Positions 1 through 6,624 of a stretch of DNA of 15,516 nt are shown here, piece by piece. Within the stretch, counting starts at the first letter, position 1, and every line of letters starts with the position of its first letter. The position numbers and the translations under genes were made by a program. The DNA is from an uncultured Eubacteriales bacterium (lineage in GTDB: Bacteria; Bacillota; Clostridia; Oscillospirales; CAG-272). The notes beneath the pieces are model-generated. The model was given only the letters and a program-made list of their open reading frames with translations, had not been told where the DNA came from and did not search any database. The stretch spans positions 1 to 15,516 of the forward strand of contig CAKSUH010000010.1 in the NCBI GenBank assembly GCA_934500855.1. Direction: 5' to 3'.

Positions 1-1
1 C

Positions 2-250
2 TCCGGACGCGTCCGCGGAGTCGGCTTTGATTCCAATGTGATTTCGGTCGGAATGCTGGAAAGCGGCGAAATGGACGCTCTTGTCGTGCAGAATCCCTTT
101 GCCATCGGGTATCTCGGGGTGCGGAATGCGGCGCTTCTCGCTTCCGGCGACGACATCGACTCCGAAAGCATTGCAACCGCCATGACCACGGTCACGCAGG
201 CTAATATGTTCGACGCGGATATTCAGAAGATCCTGTTCCGCTATAACTGA
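2..250 (+). CDS. ABC-type sugar substrate-binding protein, C-terminal fragment (5' end outside window)
   Basis: The reading frame is open from base 2, with no start required, and ends at a TGA at 248-250. Only about the last 82 residues are visible. They contain a GVGFDSN segment, then LESGEMDALVVQNPF and IGYLGVRNA. This is the usual C-terminal lobe signature of type 1 periplasmic binding proteins (RbsB-like, sugar ABC transporters), where the 'QNPF..GY' stretch lies near the ligand cleft and hinge. In a monoderm host the full protein would be a lipoprotein that captures a sugar or similar solute outside the membrane; that part is outside the window, so the lipobox cannot be checked. The aldo/keto reductase gene starts 36 bases downstream with no terminator between, so co-transcription is likely. 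A LacI-type regulator shares this fold and cannot be fully excluded. The substrate is unknown. Confidence 0.75.
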   Translation, partial: SGRVRGVGFDSNVISVGMLESGEMDALVVQNPFAIGYLGVRNAALLASGDDIDSESIATAMTTVTQANMFDADIQKILFRYN

Positions 251-286
251 CCGAAACCGAATTCAGAAAAAAAGGAGAACAAAAAA

Positions 287-1285
287 ATGTACACTGCCGA
301 TGCAAACCGCTATGCCGACATGACCTATAACCGTTGCGGCGCGTCCGGGCTGAAGCTCCCTGCGGTCTCTCTGGGGCTTTGGCACAATTTCGGCGACAGT
401 TCGCTTTACGAAAACATGAAAGCGCTCTGCTTCACCGCCTTTGATCGCGGCATTACGCACTTTGACCTTGCCAACAACTACGGTCCCGCTCCGGGTGCGG
501 CGGAGCGCAATTTCGGGCGCATTCTGCGTGAGGAATTCGGCGCATACCGCGATGAAATGATTATCAGCACAAAGGCGGGCTACACGATGTGGGAGGGTCC
601 TTACGGAGACTTCGGCAGCCGCAAGTACCTGCTTGCAAGCCTTGACGCAAGCCTTTCCCGCATGGGGCTGGATTATGTGGACATCTTCTATCACCACCGT
701 CCCGATCCCGAAACGCCGCTTGAAGAAACGATGGGCGCGCTTGCGCAGGCGGTTACAAGCGGAAAAGCGCTCTATGTCGGGCTTTCCAACTACGACGGGG
801 CGCGGCTGGAGGCGGCTTGCGCGATTCTGAACGATCTGCACTGCCCCTTCATCATCAATCAGAACCGCTATTCGATCTTCGACCGCACCATTGAGCATAA
901 CGGACTGAAGGAAACGGCTGTCCGGCTCGGAAAGGGGATCATTGCATTCAGTCCGCTTGCGCAAGGGTTGCTTTCGGACCGTTATCTCAAGGGGATTCCC
1001 GCAGACAGCAGAATTGCCACCGACGGCAGGTTCCTGCACGCGGACGCGCTGTCCCCGGAGCGGCTGACACAGATTCGCGGACTTACGGAGATTGCCGCCG
1101 CACGCGGGCAATCCTTGGCGCAGATGGCGCTGGCTTGGGACCTGCGCGACGGAAGCGTAACATCCGTCCTGATCGGCGCCTCCAAAACCGAGCAGATCCT
1201 CGACAATCTCGCCGCTCTGCAAAACACCTCGTTTTCCGCCGACGAGCTTGCAAAAATCGACCGTCTGAGCCTGAATCCGAACTGA
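287..1285 (+). CDS. Aldo/keto reductase (YghZ / L-glyceraldehyde-3-phosphate reductase-like)
   Basis: A 332-residue protein covering the full family length. It is a cytosolic (beta/alpha)8-barrel NADPH-dependent oxidoreductase that reduces aldehydes or ketones. The catalytic tetrad is visible: Asp60 and Tyr65 in FDLANNYG, Lys96 in STKAGY, and His137 in VDIFYHHRPD. The NADP-binding C-terminal signature GASKTEQILDN is present near residue 300. The MWEGPYGDFGSRKYLLASLD segment and the YVDIFYHHR segment are typical of the AKR14/YghZ group, whose E. coli member reduces L-glyceraldehyde 3-phosphate; the physiological substrate here is an inference. The start is supported by AAAGGAG at 271-277, nine bases upstream of the ATG. 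It follows the substrate-binding protein gene by 36 bases and may share its transcript. A strong terminator follows the stop. Confidence 0.88.
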   Translation: MYTADANRYADMTYNRCGASGLKLPAVSLGLWHNFGDSSLYENMKALCFTAFDRGITHFDLANNYGPAPGAAERNFGRILREEFGAYRDEMIISTKAGYTMWEGPYGDFGSRKYLLASLDASLSRMGLDYVDIFYHHRPDPETPLEETMGALAQAVTSGKALYVGLSNYDGARLEAACAILNDLHCPFIINQNRYSIFDRTIEHNGLKETAVRLGKGIIAFSPLAQGLLSDRYLKGIPADSRIATDGRFLHADALSPERLTQIRGLTEIAAARGQSLAQMALAWDLRDGSVTSVLIGASKTEQILDNLAALQNTSFSADELAKIDRLSLNPN

Positions 1286-1306
1286 TGTGATTTCGGTGCG
1301 GAGCCA

Positions 1307-1351
1307 CGAAAAAGCCATGCCTGCGGCTTTGCCGCAGGCATGGCTTTTTCG
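1307..1351. terminator. Bidirectional intrinsic terminator between the reductase gene and whiA
   Basis: A perfect 21-bp inverted repeat (1307-1327 and 1331-1351) with a three-base TTT loop. The arms start with CGAAAAAGCCATGCC, so each strand has a GC-rich stem core followed by a T run (CTTTTTCG). It lies between the converging stop codons at 1285 (+) and 1371 (-), and so can terminate both transcripts. Confidence 0.93.
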
Positions 1352-1370
1352 TATTCCGGCACTTTTGCGT

Positions 1371-2261
1371 TCATCCGACAGGTCCGCCGCATTCCTCCGC
1401 TTCCTCTAAAAGGCGCTTGAGGCGGTGGTTTAAGCCGGACTTCGTGATCGGAGGGTTGTGAAGCGCACAAAGCTCCTCCAGGGACACCTCCGGGTTCTCC
1501 TCTCGCAGGGCGGCAGTCTCCTGTATTCCTGCGGAAAGACCCGAAAGCCGACCGCTTCGGCGCAGGACGCGGATGGCGTCCACCTGTCGCATTGCCGCCG
1601 TCACGGTTTTGGAAATATTCTTCGTCAGGCAGTTGGTCGCACGGTTTTCCTCGCCGCGCAACTGGCGCTCAAAGCGGATGTTCATCAGCTCCATTGCAAC
1701 CCGTCCCGCTCCGCAGAGCGTCAGCAGGTCCTCAACCGAAGTTCCGTCCTTGTAGTAAAGCCCCGTTCCGTTCTCTCGCGCAATGACCCGCGGCGGGTAC
1801 CCGCATCCCTCCAGAACTGCTGCAACAAGAGGCTGATACGAGGGAATCCGAAGAAAAAACTCCAAATGGATGGATTTGTGCGGATCGTTGACGGTCCCCG
1901 CCGAAAGAAACGCCCCGTGCAGAAACGCCGAGGAGCACCCCTCGCAACCGCCCGTCAGGCGCTCCGCTGCATCCGGCTCGTGCATGGCGTGCAACAGCTT
2001 CGCGGCGGCGGGAGAGGAAAAGACCGACAGGCGGCTTCCGCGCGGAAGCGGTCGGCGCGCAAAGGTCAAGCCCCGCCCGAACTGCGTGCGAAAAACCTCC
2101 TCCGCATAGTCGGCGCACGCCTCGGACGGGAAACGCGCGGTAACGGTCTTGTCCTCCGCCTCTGCGCCGAGCAACAGCCCCGCCGCAAGCGCCCGCCGAC
2201 AGCAGGGCTTTTTCGGCATGCCTTCGTACAGCTCGTCCCGCACCTCGTCGGCAAAGCTCAT
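1371..2261 (-). CDS. whiA: DNA-binding protein WhiA (sporulation/division regulator)
   Basis: A 296-residue protein of standard WhiA length. WhiA is a conserved Gram-positive DNA-binding protein. In Streptomyces it activates sporulation-septation genes, and in Bacillus it affects division and chromosome segregation. The N-terminus MSFADEVRDEL and the CCRRALAAGLLLGA segment match the WhiA N-terminal domain. The middle has the degenerate LAGLIDADG-like region (FLHGAFLSAGTVNDP, then HLEFF). The NRATNCLTKNISKTVTAA and QVDAIRVL segments and the C-terminal helix-turn-helix (EVSLEELCALHNPPITKSGL, roughly residues 250-285) are diagnostic. The ATG is preceded by AGGAGGAG (2280-2273) and overlaps the thyX stop by four bases (ATGA), which implies translational coupling. 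In many Firmicutes whiA follows rapZ and yvcK; here it follows murB and thyX instead. Confidence 0.95.
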   Translation of the reverse strand: MSFADEVRDELYEGMPKKPCCRRALAAGLLLGAEAEDKTVTARFPSEACADYAEEVFRTQFGRGLTFARRPLPRGSRLSVFSSPAAAKLLHAMHEPDAAERLTGGCEGCSSAFLHGAFLSAGTVNDPHKSIHLEFFLRIPSYQPLVAAVLEGCGYPPRVIARENGTGLYYKDGTSVEDLLTLCGAGRVAMELMNIRFERQLRGEENRATNCLTKNISKTVTAAMRQVDAIRVLRRSGRLSGLSAGIQETAALREENPEVSLEELCALHNPPITKSGLNHRLKRLLEEAEECGGPVG

Positions 2262-2941
2262 GTTTCCGCGCTCTCCTCCTTACGGCAGACCTCACCGATC
2301 AGCGGGTGCCTGCCGCAGGTGCGTGACTTTGATTCGGTGCAGAAGCAGTAGGGCGCGTGCGCCTCGCATTTCGGCACCAGAAACGGCTTCAGCTCGGGCG
2401 CGACCTCCAGAACCGCTTTGACCATCTCCCGCGCCAGCGCACGGATTTCCCACTGCGCGCAGGCGCAAAGCCGCTCGTTTGAGAAGTGAATCAGTTCCCG
2501 CAGATTCATCTTGACACAGATTTCGGTGCAGCAGGCGTTCGGCAACAGCATCCGCGCGTCCTCGGCGGGAACCCCTGCCTCCACCAGTCTGCGGTAGGCG
2601 CTCTGAATCGTTTCCACCGTCTCGCGGTAGAGCGCCGCCGTCTGCGGATCTTTCTTCACGCTTGCGGGCGTGACATACGCAAAACCGTCCTCCACGCAAT
2701 AACGCTGACTCCGCTGTGCAAAGCTCGCCATGCGGTGGCGAACCAACTGGTGGGTCAGCGCGCGGCTCACGCCCTTGATGCGGAAGGTAAAATCGGCGAA
2801 CTCCAACACGCTGTGATGCCCGCTTTTGTAGCAGTGACGCATAATCCTGCCGTCGGTCGGCTGACTGTCGTAGCAGGTGGTTGCCGCATCCTCAATGGCG
2901 GCAACCGGATTCGTTGTGTAATTGATGAGTTTGACTTCCAT
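2258..2941 (-). CDS. thyX: FAD-dependent thymidylate synthase ThyX
   Basis: A 227-residue flavoenzyme that makes dTMP from dUMP, with methylene-tetrahydrofolate as carbon donor and NADPH/FADH2 as reductant. The ThyX signature RHRMASFAQRSQRY (residues 68-81) is intact, matching RHRxxS...RSxRY. It is preceded by GHHSVLEFADFTFRIKG, and MNLRELIHFSNER lies at about 145-157. The C-terminus is cysteine-rich (Cys192, 199, 201, 209, 219), as in many clostridial ThyX proteins. AAAGGAG lies eight to nine bases before the ATG. It sits 47 bases after murB and overlaps whiA, so the three genes look like one operon. ThyX usually replaces the classical ThyA, and pairs with a reduced need for dihydrofolate reductase; whether ThyA is absent from this genome cannot be seen here. 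Confidence 0.96.
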   Translation of the reverse strand: MEVKLINYTTNPVAAIEDAATTCYDSQPTDGRIMRHCYKSGHHSVLEFADFTFRIKGVSRALTHQLVRHRMASFAQRSQRYCVEDGFAYVTPASVKKDPQTAALYRETVETIQSAYRRLVEAGVPAEDARMLLPNACCTEICVKMNLRELIHFSNERLCACAQWEIRALAREMVKAVLEVAPELKPFLVPKCEAHAPYCFCTESKSRTCGRHPLIGEVCRKEESAET

Positions 2942-2988
2942 TTCAGGGATTCTCCTTTATGTTCCTTGTTCCTTGATTTCCGATTCCG

Positions 2989-3888
2989 TTATCGGTATCC
3001 GACGGTACGGACCTCGCATTCCAGCCGATACCCCGTCTCCCGTTCGACCCGCTCGCGGATCAGCGCGATCAGCTCCGTGACATCGCGGGAAGTCGCACCG
3101 CCCCTGTTGACGATGAATCCCGCGTGTTTATGCGATACCTCCGCGCCGCCGATCCGCGTGCCTTTCAGTCCGCAATCCTCGATCAGCTTCCCCGCAAACG
3201 CACCCGGCGGGTGGCGGAAAATGCTCCCCGCGCTCGGCAGTTCGATCGGCTGCGTCCGTCGCCGCCTGTCGCGGAACTCCTCCATGCGGGCACGGATTGC
3301 CTTTGGGTCATCCTTTCGCAGGCTCAGACCTGCGCCGAGCAGAATATACCGTTTTTCCCGTTCATAAACGCTTGTACGGGTTCCGAAGCGCTGAGCCGAT
3401 CCCTCAAACCGCCCCGTCTCCCCTGTCTCGCAGTCGTACCATTCGGACCATTCGGTCACATCCGCCATACAGCCGCCGAACGCGCCCGCATTCATAAACA
3501 CGCCGCCGCCGACCGTTCCCGGAATTCCCTGTGCGAATTCCAGCCCCGATAGTCCCGCCCGCAGTGCTTCTCCCGCAAGAGCGGGAAGCGGAACGCCCGC
3601 TTCGGCAGTAACGGTATCCCCCGTCAGTTCCGCCGCGCGGAGGTTGCGGGTAAAAATCATCAGTCCGGCATAAACGCCGTCCGGAAAGAGCAGGTTGGAG
3701 CCGTTTCCGACAACTTCAAACGGAAGTCTCTCCCGCCTCGCGAAGGCAAGACAGGTCAACAGCTGTTCCCTCGTTTGCGGAAACGCCGCCAATGCCGCCG
3801 TTCCCCCGATACGAAAAGAGGAAAGCGGCGCGAGCGGGCAGTTTTCCTCTGTCGGTATCCCGTTTTCCGTGAACCAATCCGCCGACAT
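2989..3888 (-). CDS. murB: UDP-N-acetylenolpyruvoylglucosamine reductase MurB
   Basis: A 299-residue cytosolic FAD enzyme that reduces UDP-GlcNAc-enolpyruvate to UDP-MurNAc, the second committed step of peptidoglycan precursor synthesis. Visible motifs are SSFRIGGTA (23-31), GNGSNLLFPDG (61-71), the FAD-binding GIPGTVGGGVFMNAGAFG (121-138), PSAGSIFRHP with the proton-donor Ser222, GLKGTRIGGAEVSHKHAGFIVN (240-261), and the catalytic Glu292 in ECEVRTVG. The length and the absence of the extra E. coli insertion fit the type II MurB of Firmicutes. The tyrosine often found in the 'YRxS' motif is Thr170 here (GTRTS), while Arg171 is kept. The start has AAAGGAG seven bases upstream. It is the first gene of the murB-thyX-whiA operon. 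Confidence 0.96.
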   Translation of the reverse strand: MSADWFTENGIPTEENCPLAPLSSFRIGGTAALAAFPQTREQLLTCLAFARRERLPFEVVGNGSNLLFPDGVYAGLMIFTRNLRAAELTGDTVTAEAGVPLPALAGEALRAGLSGLEFAQGIPGTVGGGVFMNAGAFGGCMADVTEWSEWYDCETGETGRFEGSAQRFGTRTSVYEREKRYILLGAGLSLRKDDPKAIRARMEEFRDRRRRTQPIELPSAGSIFRHPPGAFAGKLIEDCGLKGTRIGGAEVSHKHAGFIVNRGGATSRDVTELIALIRERVERETGYRLECEVRTVGYR

Positions 3889-3954
3889 TCCGTCACTCCT
3901 TTCGTTTCAGACAATCCTCCGATTCCATCACGGTCCGAACATTCATCCCTTTAT

Positions 3955-3983
3955 ATTATACTCTGTTTCCCCCGAAATTGCAA
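3955..3983 (-). promoter_or_regulatory. Sigma-A promoter of the murB-thyX-whiA operon
   Basis: On the - strand there is a -35 TTGCAA (3983-3978), exactly 17 bases, then a perfect -10 TATAAT (3960-3955). The predicted start near 3948 gives a leader of about 60 bases before the murB ATG. No operator-like symmetry is obvious. Confidence 0.8.
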
Positions 3984-4121
3984 TACCATTCCGCACGATT
4001 CTTCAAAAAAGGATGTCCGGCTGATCCGAACGCAATGCGCCCCGCAAGCGGGAACCTTTCGGAATTCCGTCTGCAGGGCATTTTGTATGAGGTCTTACAG
4101 CGAACCGTTTCGGTTTCCGTT

Positions 4122-4889
4122 CTATCCGAACAGATTGACGGCAAGGATTAACGCGCCGAGGACAAGCAGAATAACGCCCGTTACGCGGTTGAGCGTTTTC
4201 GGCTGTGCGCGATTGGCAAAAAGCGAAGCGATCTGCGCAAAGACCAGCGTACTGACCACGCACAGAACCAACGGAAGCGCCTCGGGCAAGCCGCCGATTG
4301 CGAAATGACTGACCGCACCCGTCAAAGCCGTTGCGCTCATGATGAACACACTGGTACCGACGGCGGTTTTCAGTTCGTAGCCGAGGACCGAAGTCAGAAC
4401 CAACAGCATCATCATGCCCCCGCCCGCGCCGATGAATCCGCAGATAAATCCGACCATCGCGCCGCAAAGCACCGATCTGACGGCTTTCTGCCTCGCGGTT
4501 GCCGTCTCCGAGCCTTTTCTCGGCTCCACGGACGGCTTCACAATGAACTTGACTCCGAGCAGCATGGTCATGAACACCGAAAAATTTCCCATCGCGGTCT
4601 TGGGGACCAGACTTGCGACAAAACTGCCGACCGTTGTAAATCCGAGAACCGCCGCCATCATGATCAAACCGTTTCGGATGTCAAGATTTTTGTTTCTTCC
4701 GTAGGTGATTGCGGAAGCCGCGCTGGCAAGCACATCGCTCGCCAGCGCAATGCCGACCGCAAGATACGGGTCCATCCCCAAAAAGGTAATCAGCATCGGA
4801 CTGATGACCGCCGCCGCGCTCATCCCCGCAAAGCCCGTCCCGAACCCTGCGCCCAAACCCGCCAGAATACAAATCAGAATCGTTTTCAC
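4122..4889 (-). CDS. TauE/SafE-family (TSUP) membrane permease, probable anion/sulfur-compound exporter
   Basis: A 255-residue, highly hydrophobic integral membrane protein with about seven to eight predicted membrane segments. It shows the internal duplication of the TSUP family: an N-terminal GLGAGFGTGFAGMSAAAVISP half and a C-terminal GFICGFIGAGGGMMMLLVL half, each with a glycine-rich first helix. Family members move sulfite, sulfonates or other organic anions; the substrate here is unknown. The start is a GTG (4889-4887) that overlaps the stop of the upstream MarR gene as GTGA, so translation is probably coupled; AAGGAG lies about 11 bases before it. Encoded directly behind a MarR-type repressor, it is a candidate ligand-induced efflux gene. 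No good terminator is visible in the roughly 130 bases after it. Confidence 0.88.
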   Translation of the reverse strand: MKTILICILAGLGAGFGTGFAGMSAAAVISPMLITFLGMDPYLAVGIALASDVLASAASAITYGRNKNLDIRNGLIMMAAVLGFTTVGSFVASLVPKTAMGNFSVFMTMLLGVKFIVKPSVEPRKGSETATARQKAVRSVLCGAMVGFICGFIGAGGGMMMLLVLTSVLGYELKTAVGTSVFIMSATALTGAVSHFAIGGLPEALPLVLCVVSTLVFAQIASLFANRAQPKTLNRVTGVILLVLGALILAVNLFG

Positions 4890-5332
4890 GGCAACGGCTT
4901 CTCCTTTTCCATGCGGTTCATATTCGCTTCCAGTTTTTCGGTCAGCCTGTCCAGCGCGGCAAGTTCCTCTGCGGTGATTCCCTGCCGCAGGGTCCCCGTA
5001 AAGTAAGCCTGCATGGCTTGCCCCTGCGCAATCAGCCCGGCAGCGCTTCCGGTCGGGACCAGACGGCGCTTCCGTCGGTCATCGGGATCGGCACGGCACT
5101 CCAACAGCCCGCTGTTCACCAGCGTTTCCACCGCAACCGAAGCCATGCCGCTTCGGATTCCCCTGACCTCGCAGATGTCTCTCGCCGTATTACGGTCGGG
5201 GTTGTTGGCGCAGAACATCAGCACATCGAAACAGGTCTGATTCATTCCGTATTTCCGACAAAGCGGTGCGCACAGCTCCGCATACAGATTGGACAGCTTT
5301 CTCCCCAACGCAATCATCCGAATGGCGTGCAT
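4886..5332 (-). CDS. MarR-family transcriptional regulator
   Basis: The start is set at the ATG 5332-5330, giving 148 residues, because it has GGAGGAAGTTGCA directly before it. The open frame runs further upstream, but that part is promoter DNA. A winged helix-turn-helix is visible: MNQTCFDVLMFCANN, then RNTARDICEVRGIRSGMAS as the recognition-helix region, VAVETLVNSGLLEC, and the wing DPDDRRKRRLVPT, which fits the MarR wing pattern DxRxxR. Flanking helices provide the dimerisation region. MarR proteins are homodimeric repressors released by small ligands or by oxidation. The gene lies in an operon with the TSUP exporter (four-base overlap), and a perfect palindrome sits in its own promoter, so autorepression and control of the exporter are the likely job. 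The ligand is unknown. Confidence 0.9.
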   Translation of the reverse strand: MHAIRMIALGRKLSNLYAELCAPLCRKYGMNQTCFDVLMFCANNPDRNTARDICEVRGIRSGMASVAVETLVNSGLLECRADPDDRRKRRLVPTGSAAGLIAQGQAMQAYFTGTLRQGITAEELAALDRLTEKLEANMNRMEKEKPLP

Positions 5333-5345
5333 TGCAACTTCCTCC

Positions 5346-5366
5346 AATATTAGAATTTCTAATATT
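5346..5366. promoter_or_regulatory. Palindromic operator, probable MarR binding site
   Basis: A perfect inverted repeat: AATATTAGAA (5346-5355), one central base, TTCTAATATT (5357-5366). It overlaps part of the -10 box and the transcription start region of the marR promoter and reaches toward the ribosome binding site. That position and size fit MarR autorepression. Binding by this particular MarR is inferred. Confidence 0.75.
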
Positions 5367-5392
5367 ATAACATAAAGAAACCGCCGTGTCAA
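5364..5392 (-). promoter_or_regulatory. Sigma-A promoter of the marR-TSUP operon
   Basis: The - strand carries TTGACA (5392-5387), 17 bases, and TATAAT (5369-5364): a full consensus match in both boxes and spacing. The transcript would start near 5357, giving a leader of only about 25 bases. This makes the upstream in-frame codons non-coding and settles the marR start at 5332. Confidence 0.88.
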
Positions 5393-5424
5393 GCTATTTT
5401 CGCAAAAACATTTCCCGAAACCTA

Positions 5425-5453
5425 TTGATTTTTAAGGGCGCATCGTGTATAAT
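5425..5453 (+). promoter_or_regulatory. Sigma-A promoter of mreB-pepD
   Basis: A -35 TTGATT (5425-5430), 17 bases, then -10 TATAAT (5448-5453). The predicted start near 5460 leaves a leader of roughly 25-30 bases. It points away from the marR promoter, with about 32 bases between the two -35 boxes. Confidence 0.8.
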
Positions 5454-5474
5454 GATAAGAGAAAATAAAACGAT

Positions 5475-5480
5475 GGGAGG
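5475..5480 (+). promoter_or_regulatory. Ribosome binding site that questions the mreB start
   Basis: GGGAGG ends only two bases before the ATG at 5483, which is too close for normal initiation. It lies eight bases before the in-frame TTG at 5489, the third codon. Initiation at the TTG would shorten the protein by two residues. Confidence 0.55.
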
Positions 5481-5482
5481 CG

Positions 5483-6604
5483 ATGGACTTGCAGGAAGAA
5501 AAGCAGGCGGCACAGGCAAGGAAAGCGGGCGAAAAACCGGCAACCAAGCCAACGGTCAAGAAAAAGAAAAAAAAGAAGTGGTACCAATCGCTTCTTGATC
5601 GCCTCCGCGGGTTCCGCGTCAGTCGGAACATCGGAATCGACCTCGGAACCGCAACCGTTCTGGTCTATGTGCAGGGCAAAGGAATCGTCCTGCGGGAGCC
5701 GTCGGTTGTCGCCATCGACACCAATACCGATAAAATTCTCAAAGTCGGACGCGAGGCACAGCTGATGCTGGGCAGAACGCCCGGAAACATCACGGCGGTC
5801 CGTCCCCTGCGCGACGGGGTCATCAGTCGCTACGAAATCACGCTGAAAATGATCCAGTACTTCATCCGCCGCGCCTGCGGAAACCTGTTTGTCCCGCCGA
5901 ATGTCATGATCTGCATTCCGTCCGGCATCACCGAGGTAGAAGAGCGTGCGGTTAAGGAAGCGGCGCGGGAAGCCGGCGCGCGCAGGACCTATCTCATCGA
6001 GGAACCGACTGCGGCGGCAATCGGAGCGGGACTGAACATCTATGCGCCCGAGGGCAATATGGTGGTCGATATCGGCGGCGGAACCACCGACATCGCGGTC
6101 CTGTCGCTCGGCGGCGTGGTGGTGTCGGAATCCATCAAAACGGCGGGAGACAAGTTTGACGAAGCCATTGCCCGCTATGTGCGGCGAAAATACAATGTTC
6201 TGATCGGAGAAAGAAGCGCGGAAGCAATCAAAAAGCGCATCGGCACGGTCTACAGCCGACCGCAGGTCCTGACGATGGAGGTCAAGGGACGGTGCGTCAA
6301 TCAGGGACTTCCGAAGGTCATCACCGTCTCCTCCAAGGAAATGATCGAAGCGCTCACCGAGCCTGTCACGGCGATTCTGGACGCCGTCTGTACGGTCATC
6401 GAAAAAACACCGCCCGAATTGCTGGGGGATATTCTCCGCAACGGCATCGTCATGACCGGCGGCGGAAGTCTGCTCTACGGTTTTGACCAACTGGTGACCC
6501 GCGCAACCGGAATCAAAACGCGCGTTGCGCCCGACGCGGTCTCCTGCGTGGCGCTCGGCACGGGAAAATCGCTTGACAATCTGGATATGTTTGAAGCAAA
6601 ATAA
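5483..6604 (+). CDS. mreB: MreB/Mbl-family rod-shape actin homologue with lysine-rich N-terminal extension
   Basis: A 373-residue bacterial actin that forms membrane-bound filaments directing lateral peptidoglycan synthesis. The actin-fold motifs are complete: phosphate-1 IGIDLGTATVLVYV (50-63), then GIVLREPSVVA (68-77), the IEEPTAAAIGAGL segment (172-184), phosphate-2 VVDIGGGTTDIAVL (194-207) and the adenosine motif GIVMTGGGSLL (321-331). MreB proteins are normally about 330-345 residues and start close to phosphate-1. Here about 45 residues precede it, rich in Ala, Gln and Lys, with seven consecutive lysines (26-32) followed by WYQSLLDRLRGF, a possible basic or amphipathic membrane-binding segment. 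The start may be the ATG or, by ribosome-site spacing, the TTG at 5489. No mreC or mreD is nearby, so it may be an Mbl-like paralogue. pepD begins 20 bases downstream. Confidence 0.9.
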   Translation: MDLQEEKQAAQARKAGEKPATKPTVKKKKKKKWYQSLLDRLRGFRVSRNIGIDLGTATVLVYVQGKGIVLREPSVVAIDTNTDKILKVGREAQLMLGRTPGNITAVRPLRDGVISRYEITLKMIQYFIRRACGNLFVPPNVMICIPSGITEVEERAVKEAAREAGARRTYLIEEPTAAAIGAGLNIYAPEGNMVVDIGGGTTDIAVLSLGGVVVSESIKTAGDKFDEAIARYVRRKYNVLIGERSAEAIKKRIGTVYSRPQVLTMEVKGRCVNQGLPKVITVSSKEMIEALTEPVTAILDAVCTVIEKTPPELLGDILRNGIVMTGGGSLLYGFDQLVTRATGIKTRVAPDAVSCVALGTGKSLDNLDMFEAK

Positions 6605-6624
6605 GCCTGAACGGGAGAAACAAT

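Noticed and set aside
1458..2351. 297-codon + strand open frame opposite whiA
   Set aside because: Antisense to a clear WhiA; Arg/Gln-rich and without a ribosome site.
3984..4121. Possible terminator or small RNA in the gap after the TSUP gene
   Set aside because: Only short stems (for example CCCGC-TT-GCGGG) and a T6 run after a four-base stem were found; nothing convincing.
5432..6490. 352-codon open frame opposite mreB
   Set aside because: It covers the actin motifs of mreB in antisense, has a composition typical of a shadow frame, and runs into the mreB promoter.
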